64,000 nucleotides of DNA from Thauera sp. 28 (lineage in GTDB: Bacteria > Pseudomonadota > Gammaproteobacteria > Burkholderiales > Rhodocyclaceae). Shown in pieces: positions 1 through 10,445 of this stretch. The DNA lies in contig NZ_AMXA01000005.1 of the NCBI RefSeq assembly GCF_000310145.2, forward strand, positions 1-64,000, read 5' to 3'. The stretch's first letter is position 1, and each line of letters opens with the position of its first letter. Under the pieces are notes generated by a model. That model saw nothing but the letters and a program-made list of their open reading frames with translations. It ran no database searches and had not been told where the DNA came from. A program made the position numbers and the translations under genes.

Positions 1-962
1 TCGTCGGCACTGCGGCGGGCGGCGGCGAACGCACTGTCGGCCGGCACCACCAGCGCCGCTCGGCGCGCCTGCGCCAGGCGCTGGCGCTGGGTGTCGAGCT
101 CGACCAGGCCGGTCTCCAAGGCCTGCAAGGCGGTCTTCGCCGCATCCGCTTCGACAAACTGCGCTTGGGCCGCCTGGCCTTGCTGCAGGGCGGTGCGCGC
201 AGCGGCATCGTCGGCGCGCGCCTGCGTTTCGGCGCCGGTCAGTACCGCCAGTTCGGCCTGCAGTGCATCGCGGCGGGCCAGCAGCGCCTCGGGTGCGTCA
301 GCGCCAGCCTGATCGAGCAAGGTGCGGCGTTGCAGCGCGGCCTTCTCGCCACGCTCGCGCAGCGCGGCGGCGTCGGCCTTGAGGGCATCCTGCAGACGCT
401 TGTAGGTGGCGGTGGCGAACAGGGTCTCGAGGATCTTCTCGCGCTCGGCCGAGCTCGCCGCGAGGAGCTTGCGGAACTGCCCCTGCGGCAGCACCACCAC
501 CTGGCGGAACTGTTCGGCCTTGAAGCCGAGCAGCTCTTCGACCAGCGCACCAACCTCGGTGGTCTTCTGCGCCAGCGGCGTCCAGGTCTCGCCGTCCGCC
601 TCGAGGCGGTAAAGCTCGGCACGGGCGAGCACCTTGACCAGCTTGTCGCCACGCAGCGCTGCACGCTCCTGCTCGGGCACGCGTCGCACGCGGTAGTGGC
701 GCTGGCCGAGGGCGAACTCGAACTCGACCTCGGTCTGCACGCTGGCGTCGGCATGGTGGCTGCGCATTTCACGCGCGCTGCGCTCGCCGCCCGAGGTGTC
801 GCCGTAGAGGGCGTAGGTGATGCCGTCGAGGATGGACGTCTTGCCGGCGCCGGTGGGGCCGGCGATCAGGAACAGGCAGCCGGGCGGCAACAAGGTGAAG
901 TCCACCGTTTCACGGCCGGCGAAGGGACCGAAGGCCTGCAGGCTGAGCTTGAGCGGTTTCAT
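1..962 (-). CDS. sbcC: SbcC, exonuclease subunit (N-terminal part, cut by window start)
   Basis: ATPase subunit of the SbcCD nuclease, which opens hairpins and processes DNA ends. The reverse frame is open from the ATG at 962 to the window edge (about 320 codons). The N-terminus has the ABC ATPase start: the Walker A loop GPTGAGKTS at about residues 35-43, then the YALYGDTSGGERS segment and the Q-loop region VVLPQGQFRKLL. After that it becomes Ala/Gln/Arg-rich, as expected for the start of the long coiled-coil arm. The zinc hook and C-terminal ATPase half lie outside the window. The start overlaps the sbcD stop (ATGA), so the two subunits are translationally coupled. Identification is firm. 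Confidence 0.93.
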   Translation of the reverse strand, partial: MKPLKLSLQAFGPFAGRETVDFTLLPPGCLFLIAGPTGAGKTSILDGITYALYGDTSGGERSAREMRSHHADASVQTEVEFEFALGQRHYRVRRVPEQERAALRGDKLVKVLARAELYRLEADGETWTPLAQKTTEVGALVEELLGFKAEQFRQVVVLPQGQFRKLLAASSAEREKILETLFATATYKRLQDALKADAAALRERGEKAALQRRTLLDQAGADAPEALLARRDALQAELAVLTGAETQARADDAAARTALQQGQAAQAQFVEADAAKTALQALETGLVELDTQRQRLAQARRAALVVPADSAFAAARRSAD

Positions 963-2104
963 GCGCTGCGCGCCTCCTGCTCGATGCGGTCGACGATGCG
1001 TTCGAGCGCGGCCTGTGCGGCAGGCTCGAGCGCGAGTCCGGTGGTGTCGCGATGGAAGCTGGCGAACAGGTCCTGGATGCGGGTGCGGCGGTGGTCGGCA
1101 TGGGCACGGCCGGGGCCGTCGCCGGTGAGCACGGGGCGCTCGATGGCGAGCGCGTTCGGGTAAGCCGTGCGCAGCTTGCCCATGGCATCGAGGAGCGCGC
1201 CGCTGTCGGTGAGGCGGGCGAGCAGGTAGTCGTCACGCGCCGGGTCGGCGGCAGCGGCGGCGACGATGGCCTCGAGCGTGCCTTCCACGATACGCAGGTC
1301 GCGGCGTGGCGTGAGCGCAATGCGCTCGACGCTGCACACGCCCGCGCCGTCGAGCTCGACCAGGGTCACGGACTTGCGCTGGTCCGCCTCGGAGAACGCG
1401 TACTTCAGCAGCGAGCCGGCGTACTGGATGCGCGCCTCGCCCACCTGCTGCGCACGGTGCAGGTGACCGAGCGCGACGTAATCGAAGCCGGCGAACACCT
1501 CGGCACCGACCGCCCCCGTGCCCCCTACCGACAGCGGACGCTCGGACTCGCTCTCTGCGCCGCCCTGCACGAAGGCGTGGGCAACCACGACCACGCGCCG
1601 GCCCGGCGCCCGCGCGGCACGCACGGCCGCGGTCTGCGCGGCAAGCGCGGCGTGGTGGTCGGTGACCGTATCGTCGCCACTGACGCTGCGCACCAGCGCG
1701 GGCTCGGCATAGGGCAAGGCATGGATCTCGACCTCGCCGTGCGCATCGTTCAGCACCAGCGGCGCCGCAGCCCACTCCACCGGGCCACGCACCACGAGCC
1801 CTGCGCGCTGCAGCAGGCCGGAGCCGAAGGCGAGACGATCGGGGCCGTCGTGGTTGCCCGCAATCATCACCACCGGAATCCTCAACCCGAGCACGAGCTG
1901 CTCGAGGACGCGGTCGAGCAGGCGCAACGCCTCTGCAGGCGGCACCGAACGGTCGTAGATGTCACCGGCAAGCAGAACGGCGTCGGGCCGGGTATCGGCA
2001 GCGATACGCACGAACTGCTGCAGCGCATGGTCCTGGTCTTCGAGCAGGGAGACGCCGTGATAGACACGGCCAAGATGCCAGTCGGCGGAGTGAAGGAAGC
2101 GCAT
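959..2104 (-). CDS. sbcD: SbcD, exonuclease subunit (Mre11-type phosphoesterase)
   Basis: Nuclease subunit of SbcCD, 381 aa from the chosen start. The Mre11-type metallophosphoesterase motifs appear in order: HSADWHLG at the N-terminus, GDIYDR, AGNHDGPDR, then a GHLH-like motif (LGHLHRAQQV). These supply the two-metal site. The frame stays open for 53 codons upstream, but the family's usual start (MRFLHSADWH) is the ATG at 2104 and the upstream residues look non-coding. The stop overlaps the sbcC start by 4 bp. The protein acts in the cytoplasm on double-strand ends and stalled-fork hairpins. Confidence 0.93.
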   Translation of the reverse strand: MRFLHSADWHLGRVYHGVSLLEDQDHALQQFVRIAADTRPDAVLLAGDIYDRSVPPAEALRLLDRVLEQLVLGLRIPVVMIAGNHDGPDRLAFGSGLLQRAGLVVRGPVEWAAAPLVLNDAHGEVEIHALPYAEPALVRSVSGDDTVTDHHAALAAQTAAVRAARAPGRRVVVVAHAFVQGGAESESERPLSVGGTGAVGAEVFAGFDYVALGHLHRAQQVGEARIQYAGSLLKYAFSEADQRKSVTLVELDGAGVCSVERIALTPRRDLRIVEGTLEAIVAAAAADPARDDYLLARLTDSGALLDAMGKLRTAYPNALAIERPVLTGDGPGRAHADHRRTRIQDLFASFHRDTTGLALEPAAQAALERIVDRIEQEARSA

Positions 2105-2319
2105 CGGGAGAGGATGGTTGCAGTGGGAGGCATACCGCCGGCGCGGACACCACCGCGCGCTCAGGCAGCGCGGCTCGACGGTGCCGTGCGGGAATCGTCC
2201 TACAGCGCAATCCGCACTGTCGGACAGCGTGCAGTCGCCACGGAGCATACATTTGAATCGCATCTCACGGGCGGCGACAGCCGTCCCGCCCCGGTGACAT
2301 TCCCGTCAAGGAGACCATC

Positions 2320-2631
2320 ATGAAACACACCGCCGTTAGCCTCGCACTTTCCGGCCTGCTCGCCTTCACTGCCGTCGGTTGTGCCGTTACCCGCGACCAA
2401 TCGACCGTGGGCGAATATGTGGATGACGCCACCGTGACCGCCCGCGTGAAGGCCCGGTTCGCCGACGACCCCACCGTAAGCGCGCTGGCGATCAGCGTCG
2501 AGACGCTGAGGGGCACGGTGCAGCTGTCCGGCTTCGCCAAGAGCAGTACCGAACGCAATCGTGCCGCCGAGATCGCACGCGGCACCCCAGGGGTGAGGAC
2601 GGTAAAGAACGACATCGCGATCCGCCCCTGA
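2320..2631 (+). CDS. BON-domain lipoprotein (OsmY-like)
   Basis: A 103-aa exported protein. The N-terminal signal ends in a lipobox-like AVGC at about residues 18-21, so it is probably a lipoprotein. The mature part is a single BON domain of about 65 residues: alternating strand/helix, a VTARVKARF helix, a VQLSGFAKS strand-turn and a closing GVRTVKNDI. BON domains are thought to bind phospholipids; OsmY-type proteins protect the envelope under osmotic stress. A Shine-Dalgarno AAGGAG precedes the ATG. It stands alone between sbcD (divergent) and a sensor kinase. The substrate or partner is unknown. Confidence 0.8.
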   Translation: MKHTAVSLALSGLLAFTAVGCAVTRDQSTVGEYVDDATVTARVKARFADDPTVSALAISVETLRGTVQLSGFAKSSTERNRAAEIARGTPGVRTVKNDIAIRP

Positions 2632-2740
2632 TCGAACCACTGCAAACGCGGCGGCACCGTGCGGGCACAGTGGCGGCCCGCGCGGCCACTCGGGGACAGC
2701 GGGACAAGTACCCGGCCTTGGACTAGCATAGGACACGTTC

Positions 2741-4135
2741 ATGCGCCCACTCCCGGAGGATATGCCCTTGCCGCCCGCGCCGTCCCGTCTTCCGACCCCG
2801 CGTACCGGCCTGCTGCTGGTGGTGCTCCTGCTGAGCTTTGCGCTTGGCTCGGCGTGGCTGGTGGCAGGCCAGTGGCAGTCTGAATCGAGTCGTGCGGCCC
2901 TGGAGGATCTGCGCGCGCGAACTACACGCCTGCACCACCTCGACACCCTGCTGCTGCAGGTACTCGACGCTGAATCGAGCGTGCGCGGCTACCTGCTCAC
3001 CCTGAACCCGGGCTACCTCACTCCTTATCAGGACGGTCCGCAGGCACTCGAGCGCACGCTCGACGCGCTGCGTGCAGACGTCTGGACAAGTGTCGATCAG
3101 CGCGAGGCCGTGGAGCATCTGGCACTACTGGTCGATATGCGCTGGAGCCTGCTCAGCCGGGCGATCGAGCGCGGCATACCTGCCGACGCCGACCTTCCGG
3201 ACGGCGGCCCCGGCAAGCAGGTGACCGACGATCTGCGGACGCGCATCATGGCACTGCGCACGCAGACCCAGGCCGAGATCGACGCCACCCAGGACGGTGC
3301 TTTCGAACGCTTTGGCGATGCACGCGCGATGAACCGCGTGCTCGGCGCCAGCGTGCTCGCCTTGCTGCTGGTGCTGGTCGTCGTGCTCTACCGCCAGGAC
3401 CGCCTGCGCGAACACATTGCCAACCTGCTGCGCTCGGAGAACGACCGCCTGCACACGGAGGTCGCCCATCGCACCCAGGCGCTCAGCAGCCTGGCCACTT
3501 ACCTGACCAACGCCCGCGAAGCCGAGCAGGCCCGCCTGGCACGCGAACTGCACGACGAGCTCGGCGCCCTGCTCACGGCCGCCAAGCTCGACGCCGGGTG
3601 GATTGCACGCAAACTGCCGGCGGAGACGATGACGGCGCTGCGCAGCCGCTTCGACCGCCTGCTCGACACCCTGAACCAGGGGATTGCGCTCAAGCGCAAG
3701 GTGGTGGCTGACCTGCGCCCCCCGCTGCTGTCCGAGCTCGGCCTTGTCGAGGCGCTGCGCGCACTGCCCGACAGCGGTGACATCGGCGAGCATGGCGGCA
3801 AGCTCGAGATCGATTTGCCAGACGCACTGCCCGAACTGCCCGCGCAGACCGCGCTCGCGCTCTATCGCATCGCCCAGGAAGCGCTCACCAACGTGCGCCG
3901 CTATGCTTCGGCCACTCGTGTGCAACTACGCCTCCACACCGAGGGCGACGAGCTGGTACTGGAGATCGAGGACAACGGTGTCGGCTTCGACCCTTCAGCA
4001 CGCGACCACGACCGTCACGGCCTGGCGGGCATGGCACACCGCGTGCAGATGCTGGCCGGGCGGCTGGACATCGACAGCCGCCCCGGCGCTGGCACCCGCA
4101 TCAGTGCGCGCGTCCCCTTCGCACGCATGCATTGA
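2741..4135 (+). CDS. CHASE3-type membrane sensor histidine kinase, NarX-like kinase core
   Basis: 464 aa. One TM helix at about residues 22-43, a helical periplasmic domain with a CHASE3-like pattern (LLQVLDAESSVRGYLLT), and a second TM at about 195-215. Next come a coiled linker and a HisKA_3 dimerisation helix with the phospho-acceptor His271 (ARELHDELG), then an HATPase domain with N box (ALTNVRRY), DNGVGFD and GLAGM motifs. HisKA_3 kinases pair with LuxR/NarL-type regulators, and two such receiver genes lie just downstream in convergent orientation. The ligand is not predictable. The ATG at 2741 has AGGA about 7 nt upstream; the next Met, at 2762, sits too close to its purine run. Confidence 0.85.
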   Translation: MRPLPEDMPLPPAPSRLPTPRTGLLLVVLLLSFALGSAWLVAGQWQSESSRAALEDLRARTTRLHHLDTLLLQVLDAESSVRGYLLTLNPGYLTPYQDGPQALERTLDALRADVWTSVDQREAVEHLALLVDMRWSLLSRAIERGIPADADLPDGGPGKQVTDDLRTRIMALRTQTQAEIDATQDGAFERFGDARAMNRVLGASVLALLLVLVVVLYRQDRLREHIANLLRSENDRLHTEVAHRTQALSSLATYLTNAREAEQARLARELHDELGALLTAAKLDAGWIARKLPAETMTALRSRFDRLLDTLNQGIALKRKVVADLRPPLLSELGLVEALRALPDSGDIGEHGGKLEIDLPDALPELPAQTALALYRIAQEALTNVRRYASATRVQLRLHTEGDELVLEIEDNGVGFDPSARDHDRHGLAGMAHRVQMLAGRLDIDSRPGAGTRISARVPFARMH

Positions 4136-4161
4136 GCGTGGAGCCATGTTCCGGCGCTGTC

Positions 4162-4584
4162 TCAGGAGCCAGGCTCGGGGAGCGCAGCCTGCACGAATTC
4201 GACCAACTCATCGAGCTGGAAAGACTTGTCGAAGAAGCGCTCGGCGCCAAACTGTTCGCAGCGCGCCCGCACCGGCGGGTGACCGTAGTTGGAGAACACC
4301 ACGGCTCGCGGACGACCGAAACGCTCAGGTTCGGCCTGCAACCGCTGCAACACGCCCAGGCCGCTTCCGGCGCGCAACTCGAGATCGATGATCGCCAGAT
4401 CAGGATGCAGGCGCTCGAGTGCTGCAAGCGCGTCCTGCTCGTCCGCGGCCGCCGCCACCACGCCCACGCCATCGAGCTCCTCGAGCATGTCCCGCAGCAT
4501 GCCGCACAGCAGCGCCGAATCCTCGACCAGGACGATGCGCAACACAGGCGGGTCGTCAGGGCGGGGCGATGCAGTCATCGACAT
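4162..4584 (-). CDS. Single-domain response regulator (receiver only)
   Basis: A 140-aa receiver domain with no output domain. The acidic pair is VLVEDS near residues 19-22, the phospho-acceptor is Asp67 (LAIIDLEL), and the Thr/Ser and Lys positions fit VVFSNYG and FFDKSF. The K in DKSF is the conserved lysine. A stand-alone receiver usually works by protein contact or as a phosphate sink. It lies 7 bp downstream of the LuxR-type regulator gene on the same strand, so the two are probably cotranscribed, and both converge on the sensor kinase at 2741-4135. The three likely form one circuit (inference). Confidence 0.8.
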   Translation of the reverse strand: MSMTASPRPDDPPVLRIVLVEDSALLCGMLRDMLEELDGVGVVAAAADEQDALAALERLHPDLAIIDLELRAGSGLGVLQRLQAEPERFGRPRAVVFSNYGHPPVRARCEQFGAERFFDKSFQLDELVEFVQAALPEPGS

Positions 4585-4591
4585 GACGGCC

Positions 4592-5242
4592 TCACTCGAG
4601 AATCAGCCCGTGACGCAGCGCATAGGTCGCGAGCTCGGCATTGCTGGCCACGCCGAGCTTTTCAAGCAGGCGCGTGCGGTAGGTACTGACCGTCTTTACA
4701 CTCAGACTGAGCACACCAGCGATGTCCGACACCGACTCGCCACGTGCGAGGCGCAGAAAGACCTGGAGTTCGCGGTCAGACAGCTTGTCATGCGCGGCGC
4801 CGGACGCTCCGCCGGCCAAGGTCTCGGCAAGCAGCTCTGCCGTGCGCGGCGACAAGTAGCGCCGCCCCTGCGCGACGGTGCGAATGGCGTTGATCAGGTC
4901 CTCGCGGGTGCAGTCCTTGCACAGGTAACCATCCGCTCCGTTGCGAATCATCGCCAGCGCATAGCGTTCCTCGGGAAAGCCCGACAGCACCAGAATGCGC
5001 AGCTTGTCGTAGCGCTGGCGCGCGGCGCGCAGCACGTCGACCCCGCTCTGCCCAGGCAGCGAGAGGTCGAGCAACAGCACATCGGTCTCATGCTCGCGCA
5101 AGCCCTGTAGCGCCTCCTCGCCTGACGCGGCCTCGAACGGAAACTCGAATCCCAGCTCGTCTGCAAGCATCTCGCGAAAGCCTGCACGCACGATCTGGTG
5201 GTCATCGACGATGGCGATACGCAGCATGTCCGACGGTCCCAT
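4592..5242 (-). CDS. LuxR/NarL-family response regulator
   Basis: 216 aa: receiver domain (IVDDHQ near the N-terminus, phospho-acceptor Asp59 in LLLDLSLPG, conserved Lys in YLCKDCT) joined to a C-terminal GerE helix-turn-helix (LSDRELQVFLRLARG, then SVSDIAGVLSLSVKTVSTYRTRL). This is a DNA-binding transcriptional regulator of the NarL/FixJ class, similar in layout to UvrY/GacA. The start may instead be the Met at 5227 (MLRIAIVDDHQ), which fits the family better. Its likely kinase is the HisKA_3 protein encoded at 2741-4135. Confidence 0.85.
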   Translation of the reverse strand: MGPSDMLRIAIVDDHQIVRAGFREMLADELGFEFPFEAASGEEALQGLREHETDVLLLDLSLPGQSGVDVLRAARQRYDKLRILVLSGFPEERYALAMIRNGADGYLCKDCTREDLINAIRTVAQGRRYLSPRTAELLAETLAGGASGAAHDKLSDRELQVFLRLARGESVSDIAGVLSLSVKTVSTYRTRLLEKLGVASNAELATYALRHGLILE

Positions 5243-5346
5243 TCACGATGAAGCGCTTGAAAGCATAGCCGATGCGCCGACCGCCCATCCAGGCGTCGGC
5301 CATCGGCAAACATCCCGCGGCGCGGCTGGCGGACCCGGGTGCGGAC

Positions 5347-5511
5347 TCATCGCCCCTTGGCAAGATTGACCAGGAAGCTGGCAATGGCCATGACCAGGAA
5401 CACGACGAACAGGATCTTGGCGATACCAGCCGCACCGGCGGCGATGCCGCCGAAGCCGAACACGGCTGCGATCAGCGCGATGATGAAAAAGATTACGGCA
5501 TAGTGCAGCAT
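5347..5511 (-). CDS. Small DUF1328 membrane protein (YtjA-like)
   Basis: A 54-aa protein read directly from the complement: start MLHYAVIFF, end VNLAKGR. It is almost entirely hydrophobic with two membrane segments (about residues 4-22 and 30-48) separated by a Gly/Ala turn ([15 protein letters not shown]). The start, length and Gly-rich turn match the DUF1328/YtjA family, which is widespread in proteobacteria and often lies beside CsbD-like and other general-stress genes, as here. Molecular function is unknown. A GGAGA-type purine run precedes the ATG. Confidence 0.8.
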   Translation of the reverse strand: MLHYAVIFFIIALIAAVFGFGGIAAGAAGIAKILFVVFLVMAIASFLVNLAKGR

Positions 5512-5583
5512 GATGGTCTCCTTTGTCGGCAGCGCCGCCGGGCACGCGCCGCTACCGCGGCCGCCCGGCGCGCTCGGGTGGGC

Positions 5584-5781
5584 TCAGAAACGGCTTTCCC
5601 ATTCCTTGACCTGACGCTCGGCCTCGTCGCGGGTGATGCCGTAGCGCTCCTGCAGGCGACCGGCCAGTTCGGTGCGGCGGCCCGCGATGACGTCAAAGTC
5701 GTCGTCGGTGAGCTTGCCCCACTGCTGCTGGACCTTGCCCTTGAGTTGCTTCCAGTTGCCTTCGATGATGTCCTTGTTCAT
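5584..5781 (-). CDS. CsbD-family stress protein
   Basis: A 65-aa hydrophilic, helical protein. It starts MNKDIIEGNWKQLKGK and carries the CsbD signature (IEGNWKQLKGKVQQQWGKLTDDD) followed by the second helix with ERYGITRDEAERQVKEWE. CsbD proteins are induced by general stress in many bacteria; their biochemical role is not known. It lies 72 bp upstream of the DUF1328 gene on the same strand, a common pairing, so a small stress operon is likely. Confidence 0.88.
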   Translation of the reverse strand: MNKDIIEGNWKQLKGKVQQQWGKLTDDDFDVIAGRRTELAGRLQERYGITRDEAERQVKEWESRF

Positions 5782-6095
5782 GGTTGCTCTCCTTGAAGTT
5801 GAGGGTGCAGCGTGGTGCCTTTTGCATGGGAGCGGCCCTTGCTCGGCTCACGGCTTCACTTTAGGCGCCCCCCTGCTCCCGTCCCATCGGCCCGGTCCGA
5901 AACCAACGTCGGACTATTCCGACATCACCCCGCGGCGGGCAGGACGCAGGCGGCACACCCCAAGTAGCTGCACCGGCCCGCGAGCGCTGGAAACGCTGCC
6001 GCCGAACGCCCCCTCGGACGGCTGCCGCCCGGCACCAGCGCCCTTGCCTGCGCTATAATCCAACGCTTTGTTTTATCTGAACTTCAGGACTCTCC
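5782..6095. other. Intergenic region between csbD and ybiT
   Basis: 314 bp without a coding frame I can support. It separates the divergent csbD-like gene and ybiT and must hold both promoters. The only recognisable element is a perfect -10 hexamer TATAAT at 6054-6059 on the plus strand, about 37 bp before the ybiT start; no good -35 lies 17 bp upstream of it. Confidence 0.5.
6054..6059 (+). promoter_or_regulatory. Candidate -10 element for ybiT
   Basis: TATAAT, identical to the sigma-70 -10 consensus, 36 bp upstream of the GTG start of ybiT. No convincing -35 is present, so the promoter assignment is tentative. Confidence 0.45.
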
Positions 6096-7721
<1,626 letters not shown>

Positions 7722-7722
7722 T

Positions 7723-8511
7723 TCACTGCCACAGCGCGCGCAGCGGCGTATCCGGCGCGAACCGTTGCGCCACCTGCGCCTGCAGCAGCTCGGCGGTGGC
7801 GAGCGCGTCGGTCAGCGCGTGGTGGGCGCGGTAGCGCGGCAGGCGGTAGCGTTCGCGGCTGTCGGCGAGGCGGATCGACACCTGGTCGTGCTTGCGGCCA
7901 AACAGGCGGGCGCGGAGGTTTGCAAGCCAAGCGCCCGTCGCTGGCGCACGATGCAGGCGCGCCTCCAGCTCCATGGTGTCGATCACCGGAAACTCGATGC
8001 CTTCGCCGATGCGCGCCTTGAGCGCTGCGGCCAGGAAACTGCGCTCGATGTCGCCGCAATGCACCACCACGACGCGGCCGGCCAACGCCGGCAGCAGTTC
8101 GTCCACGATGGCGCCGAGATCGGGTGCGGAGGCGATCTGCGCGTGGGTGATGGCGTGGATCGTCACTGACTCGGGGTGCAGCTCGGCACGCGGGCGCACC
8201 ACCCAGTAGCGCGAGGCGCTCGAGCGGATGCAGGTGAGATCCATCGGCACCACGCCGATGCTGACGATCTCGTCGCGAACCGGGTCGAGCCCGGTGGTCT
8301 CGACGTCGAGCGCGACCATCTGCACGTTCTTGAGCGGCGTTTCGCCCGCGACCGTGCCTGCCGCATAGAAGCGATGCAGGCGCCGATCGCGTGCGGCGGC
8401 GGCGAGTTCGGTGAAGCGCGCCGGCCAGTCCCGAACGGCGCGGGCGCGCGGCTCACCGCTGCGTGCAGGCGCGGCGGGCGCGTCCTTCCTGAGGTCGCCA
8501 AGGTGAAGCAT
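7723..8511 (-). CDS. DEDDh 3'-5' exonuclease (DnaQ-like)
   Basis: 262 aa. After a basic N-terminal region of about 60 residues, an RNase T/DnaQ exonuclease fold begins: ExoI ALDVETTGLD near residues 67-76, ExoII around VVHCGDIERSFL, ExoIII with HHALTDALATAELL giving the His-x4-Asp of the DEDDh class. It is the last gene of a minus-strand run with the cNMP/CBS/DUF294 protein and a BCCT transporter. The same exonuclease-DUF294 pair is commonly linked to transporter genes in proteobacteria, but why an exonuclease belongs there is not established. The substrate is unknown. Confidence 0.85.
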   Translation of the reverse strand: MLHLGDLRKDAPAAPARSGEPRARAVRDWPARFTELAAAARDRRLHRFYAAGTVAGETPLKNVQMVALDVETTGLDPVRDEIVSIGVVPMDLTCIRSSASRYWVVRPRAELHPESVTIHAITHAQIASAPDLGAIVDELLPALAGRVVVVHCGDIERSFLAAALKARIGEGIEFPVIDTMELEARLHRAPATGAWLANLRARLFGRKHDQVSIRLADSRERYRLPRYRAHHALTDALATAELLQAQVAQRFAPDTPLRALWQ

Positions 8512-8521
8512 GGCCGCGCCC

Positions 8522-10399
8522 TTAGTTCGCCCGCCCGGGCTGGTAGCGGTACTTGAGGAATTTCTGCGCGTTGCCGAGGATCAGGAAGGCATCGCGCAGA
8601 CTCTTGCGTTCGAATTCGGACAGCTTCTCGGGGTCGATGCTGTTGTCCGGCTCTTCGCCTGCGGCGAGTGACTCGGCCTGGTGGCGGGCGCGCACCATGG
8701 CGATGAATTCCAGTGCGTCGTAGAGGTCCTGGCCGCGGCCAAGCGGCAGGATGGCGGCGTCGATGACGTCCTTCAGGCGCTCGAAGGAGTTGAGTGCCAT
8801 CGAGCCGATCGCCAGCGCGTGGACGCGGGTCAGGTCCGCGAGCGGCGCGGTGCCGCGGCGCTTGATGTTGATGACGCGGCTGTGGCGGCCATCGGATTCG
8901 ACCACGAAATCCTTGAAGAAACCCAGTGGTGGCGTGCGCTGCAGCGCGTTGCGTGCCATGCAGGCGAGGAAGCGCGAGTTGCCCTTGGCCTTGCGCGCGA
9001 TCAGCTCGCGCAGCCGCGTTGCCCACTCCAACCGCCCCCAGACGCCGTCGAGGTCGAAGAAGATGCCGGCGTTGAGCAGCGACTCGGGCGTGGGACGCTC
9101 GATCCAGTCCGTGAAGGTACGCTCCCACACCTTGAGCGGCTGGCGCCAGCGTTCGTTGCTCGCCATCACGCCGCCACTGCAGTAGCTGTAGCCGCAGCGC
9201 GCCAGGCCGTCGCTGACGAATGCGGCAAGCGCCCTGAAGTAGGCGTCGTGCTGCACGGGGTCGAAGCGGTCGTCGAGCACCAGGGCGTTGTCCTGGTCGG
9301 TGACGATCATCTGCTCCTGGCGCGCCATCGAGCCGAGCGCGAGGAAGCAGTAGGGCACGGGCGGCGCGCCAAGCTCGGCCTCGGCCAGCTCGAGCAGGCG
9401 CTGCTTGAAGCTGCGCCCGATCGCGGCCATGGCGCTGCCGATCATGTTGGCGCTGGCGTCCTCGGCCACCATGCGTGCGAAGCAGGCGCGCACCTCGGGT
9501 ACGAGGGCGGCGAGTTCATCCACCGAGTGCTGGCGGAAGATGCTGCCGACCAGGAACAGGCTGCTGCGCGACTCGTAGCGAATGATGTCCGACAGCGCGA
9601 TCACACCCAGCGGACGCTGGTTCCTGAGCACCGGCAGGTGATGCACGTTGTGGCGCAGCATCGCCAGCATGGCCTCGAACACGAGCTGGTTGTGGTTCAC
9701 CGACACCACGCCGGCCGACATGATCTCGGTCACCGGGGTGTCGTAAGGCAGGCCGGGGGCGACCAGGCGTGTGCGCAGGTCGCGGTCGGTGACGATGCCG
9801 GCAAGCTGCGGCAGATCGGGCACCTCCGGGTTGTGTTCGAGAATGAGCAGCGAGGACACGCCCTCCTCGCTCATGCGCTGCGCCACCTCGCGCGCACTGG
9901 CGGTGCTGGACAAGGTTACCGCGCTACGTCCGACCAGGGTGTCGATCGTCGCCGACAGCAGGTCGTTGGACTCCTCGCGCTTGGAGACCACCTGGCGCAG
10001 CCGTGTGCGGTCCTCGACCTCCACCAGGTCGGCGAAGCGCTCGTGCTGGTCGAAAAGCTCGGCGAAGAGCTCGCGCGGAATCAGGTACAGCAGCGTGTCT
10101 TCCAGCGCAGTGACCGGAAAACGCACCCGCCCGTTGCGCAGCAGGCCGAACTCGCCGAAGTAGCCGCCGGCGGTGAGGCGGTTGTAGAGCGTGCCGTTGC
10201 GACGGAAGACCTCCACCGCACCGCTGCGCACCACATGCCAGGACTCGGCCACCTGGCCGAACTCGACGATCGCCTCGCCCGCTTTGTAGTAGCGCACGTC
10301 GATCGCCGCCGCCACCCGCTGCAATACCTCGTCGGGCAGTTCGTCGAAGGGCGGATGGGCGCGCAGGAAGTCGAGGATCTCGAGTTGTTCGATCTGCAT
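8522..10399 (-). CDS. cNMP-binding/CBS/DUF294 nucleotidyltransferase-like signalling protein
   Basis: 625 aa from the Met at 10399 (MQIEQLEILDF); 14 more residues upstream are possible but unlikely. Domain order: a cyclic-nucleotide-binding domain (about residues 10-130, with GGYFGEFGLLRNG); a CBS pair (about 155-280, IVTDRDLRTR and LGVIALSDIIRY); a DUF294 GlnD-like nucleotidyltransferase domain with the GS...D-x-D pattern (LGSMARQEQMIVTDQDNAL); and a C-terminal helical DUF294_C domain. It looks like an adenylate-sensing regulator that could modify or control the neighbouring transporter (inference). It lies 46 bp downstream of the BCCT gene on the same strand. Confidence 0.85.
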   Translation of the reverse strand: MQIEQLEILDFLRAHPPFDELPDEVLQRVAAAIDVRYYKAGEAIVEFGQVAESWHVVRSGAVEVFRRNGTLYNRLTAGGYFGEFGLLRNGRVRFPVTALEDTLLYLIPRELFAELFDQHERFADLVEVEDRTRLRQVVSKREESNDLLSATIDTLVGRSAVTLSSTASAREVAQRMSEEGVSSLLILEHNPEVPDLPQLAGIVTDRDLRTRLVAPGLPYDTPVTEIMSAGVVSVNHNQLVFEAMLAMLRHNVHHLPVLRNQRPLGVIALSDIIRYESRSSLFLVGSIFRQHSVDELAALVPEVRACFARMVAEDASANMIGSAMAAIGRSFKQRLLELAEAELGAPPVPYCFLALGSMARQEQMIVTDQDNALVLDDRFDPVQHDAYFRALAAFVSDGLARCGYSYCSGGVMASNERWRQPLKVWERTFTDWIERPTPESLLNAGIFFDLDGVWGRLEWATRLRELIARKAKGNSRFLACMARNALQRTPPLGFFKDFVVESDGRHSRVINIKRRGTAPLADLTRVHALAIGSMALNSFERLKDVIDAAILPLGRGQDLYDALEFIAMVRARHQAESLAAGEEPDNSIDPEKLSEFERKSLRDAFLILGNAQKFLKYRYQPGRAN

Positions 10400-10445
10400 G
10401 GCGGGCAGCAGTGGCGAGGGCGAGAGAGAATCGTAGCGCAAGCCT

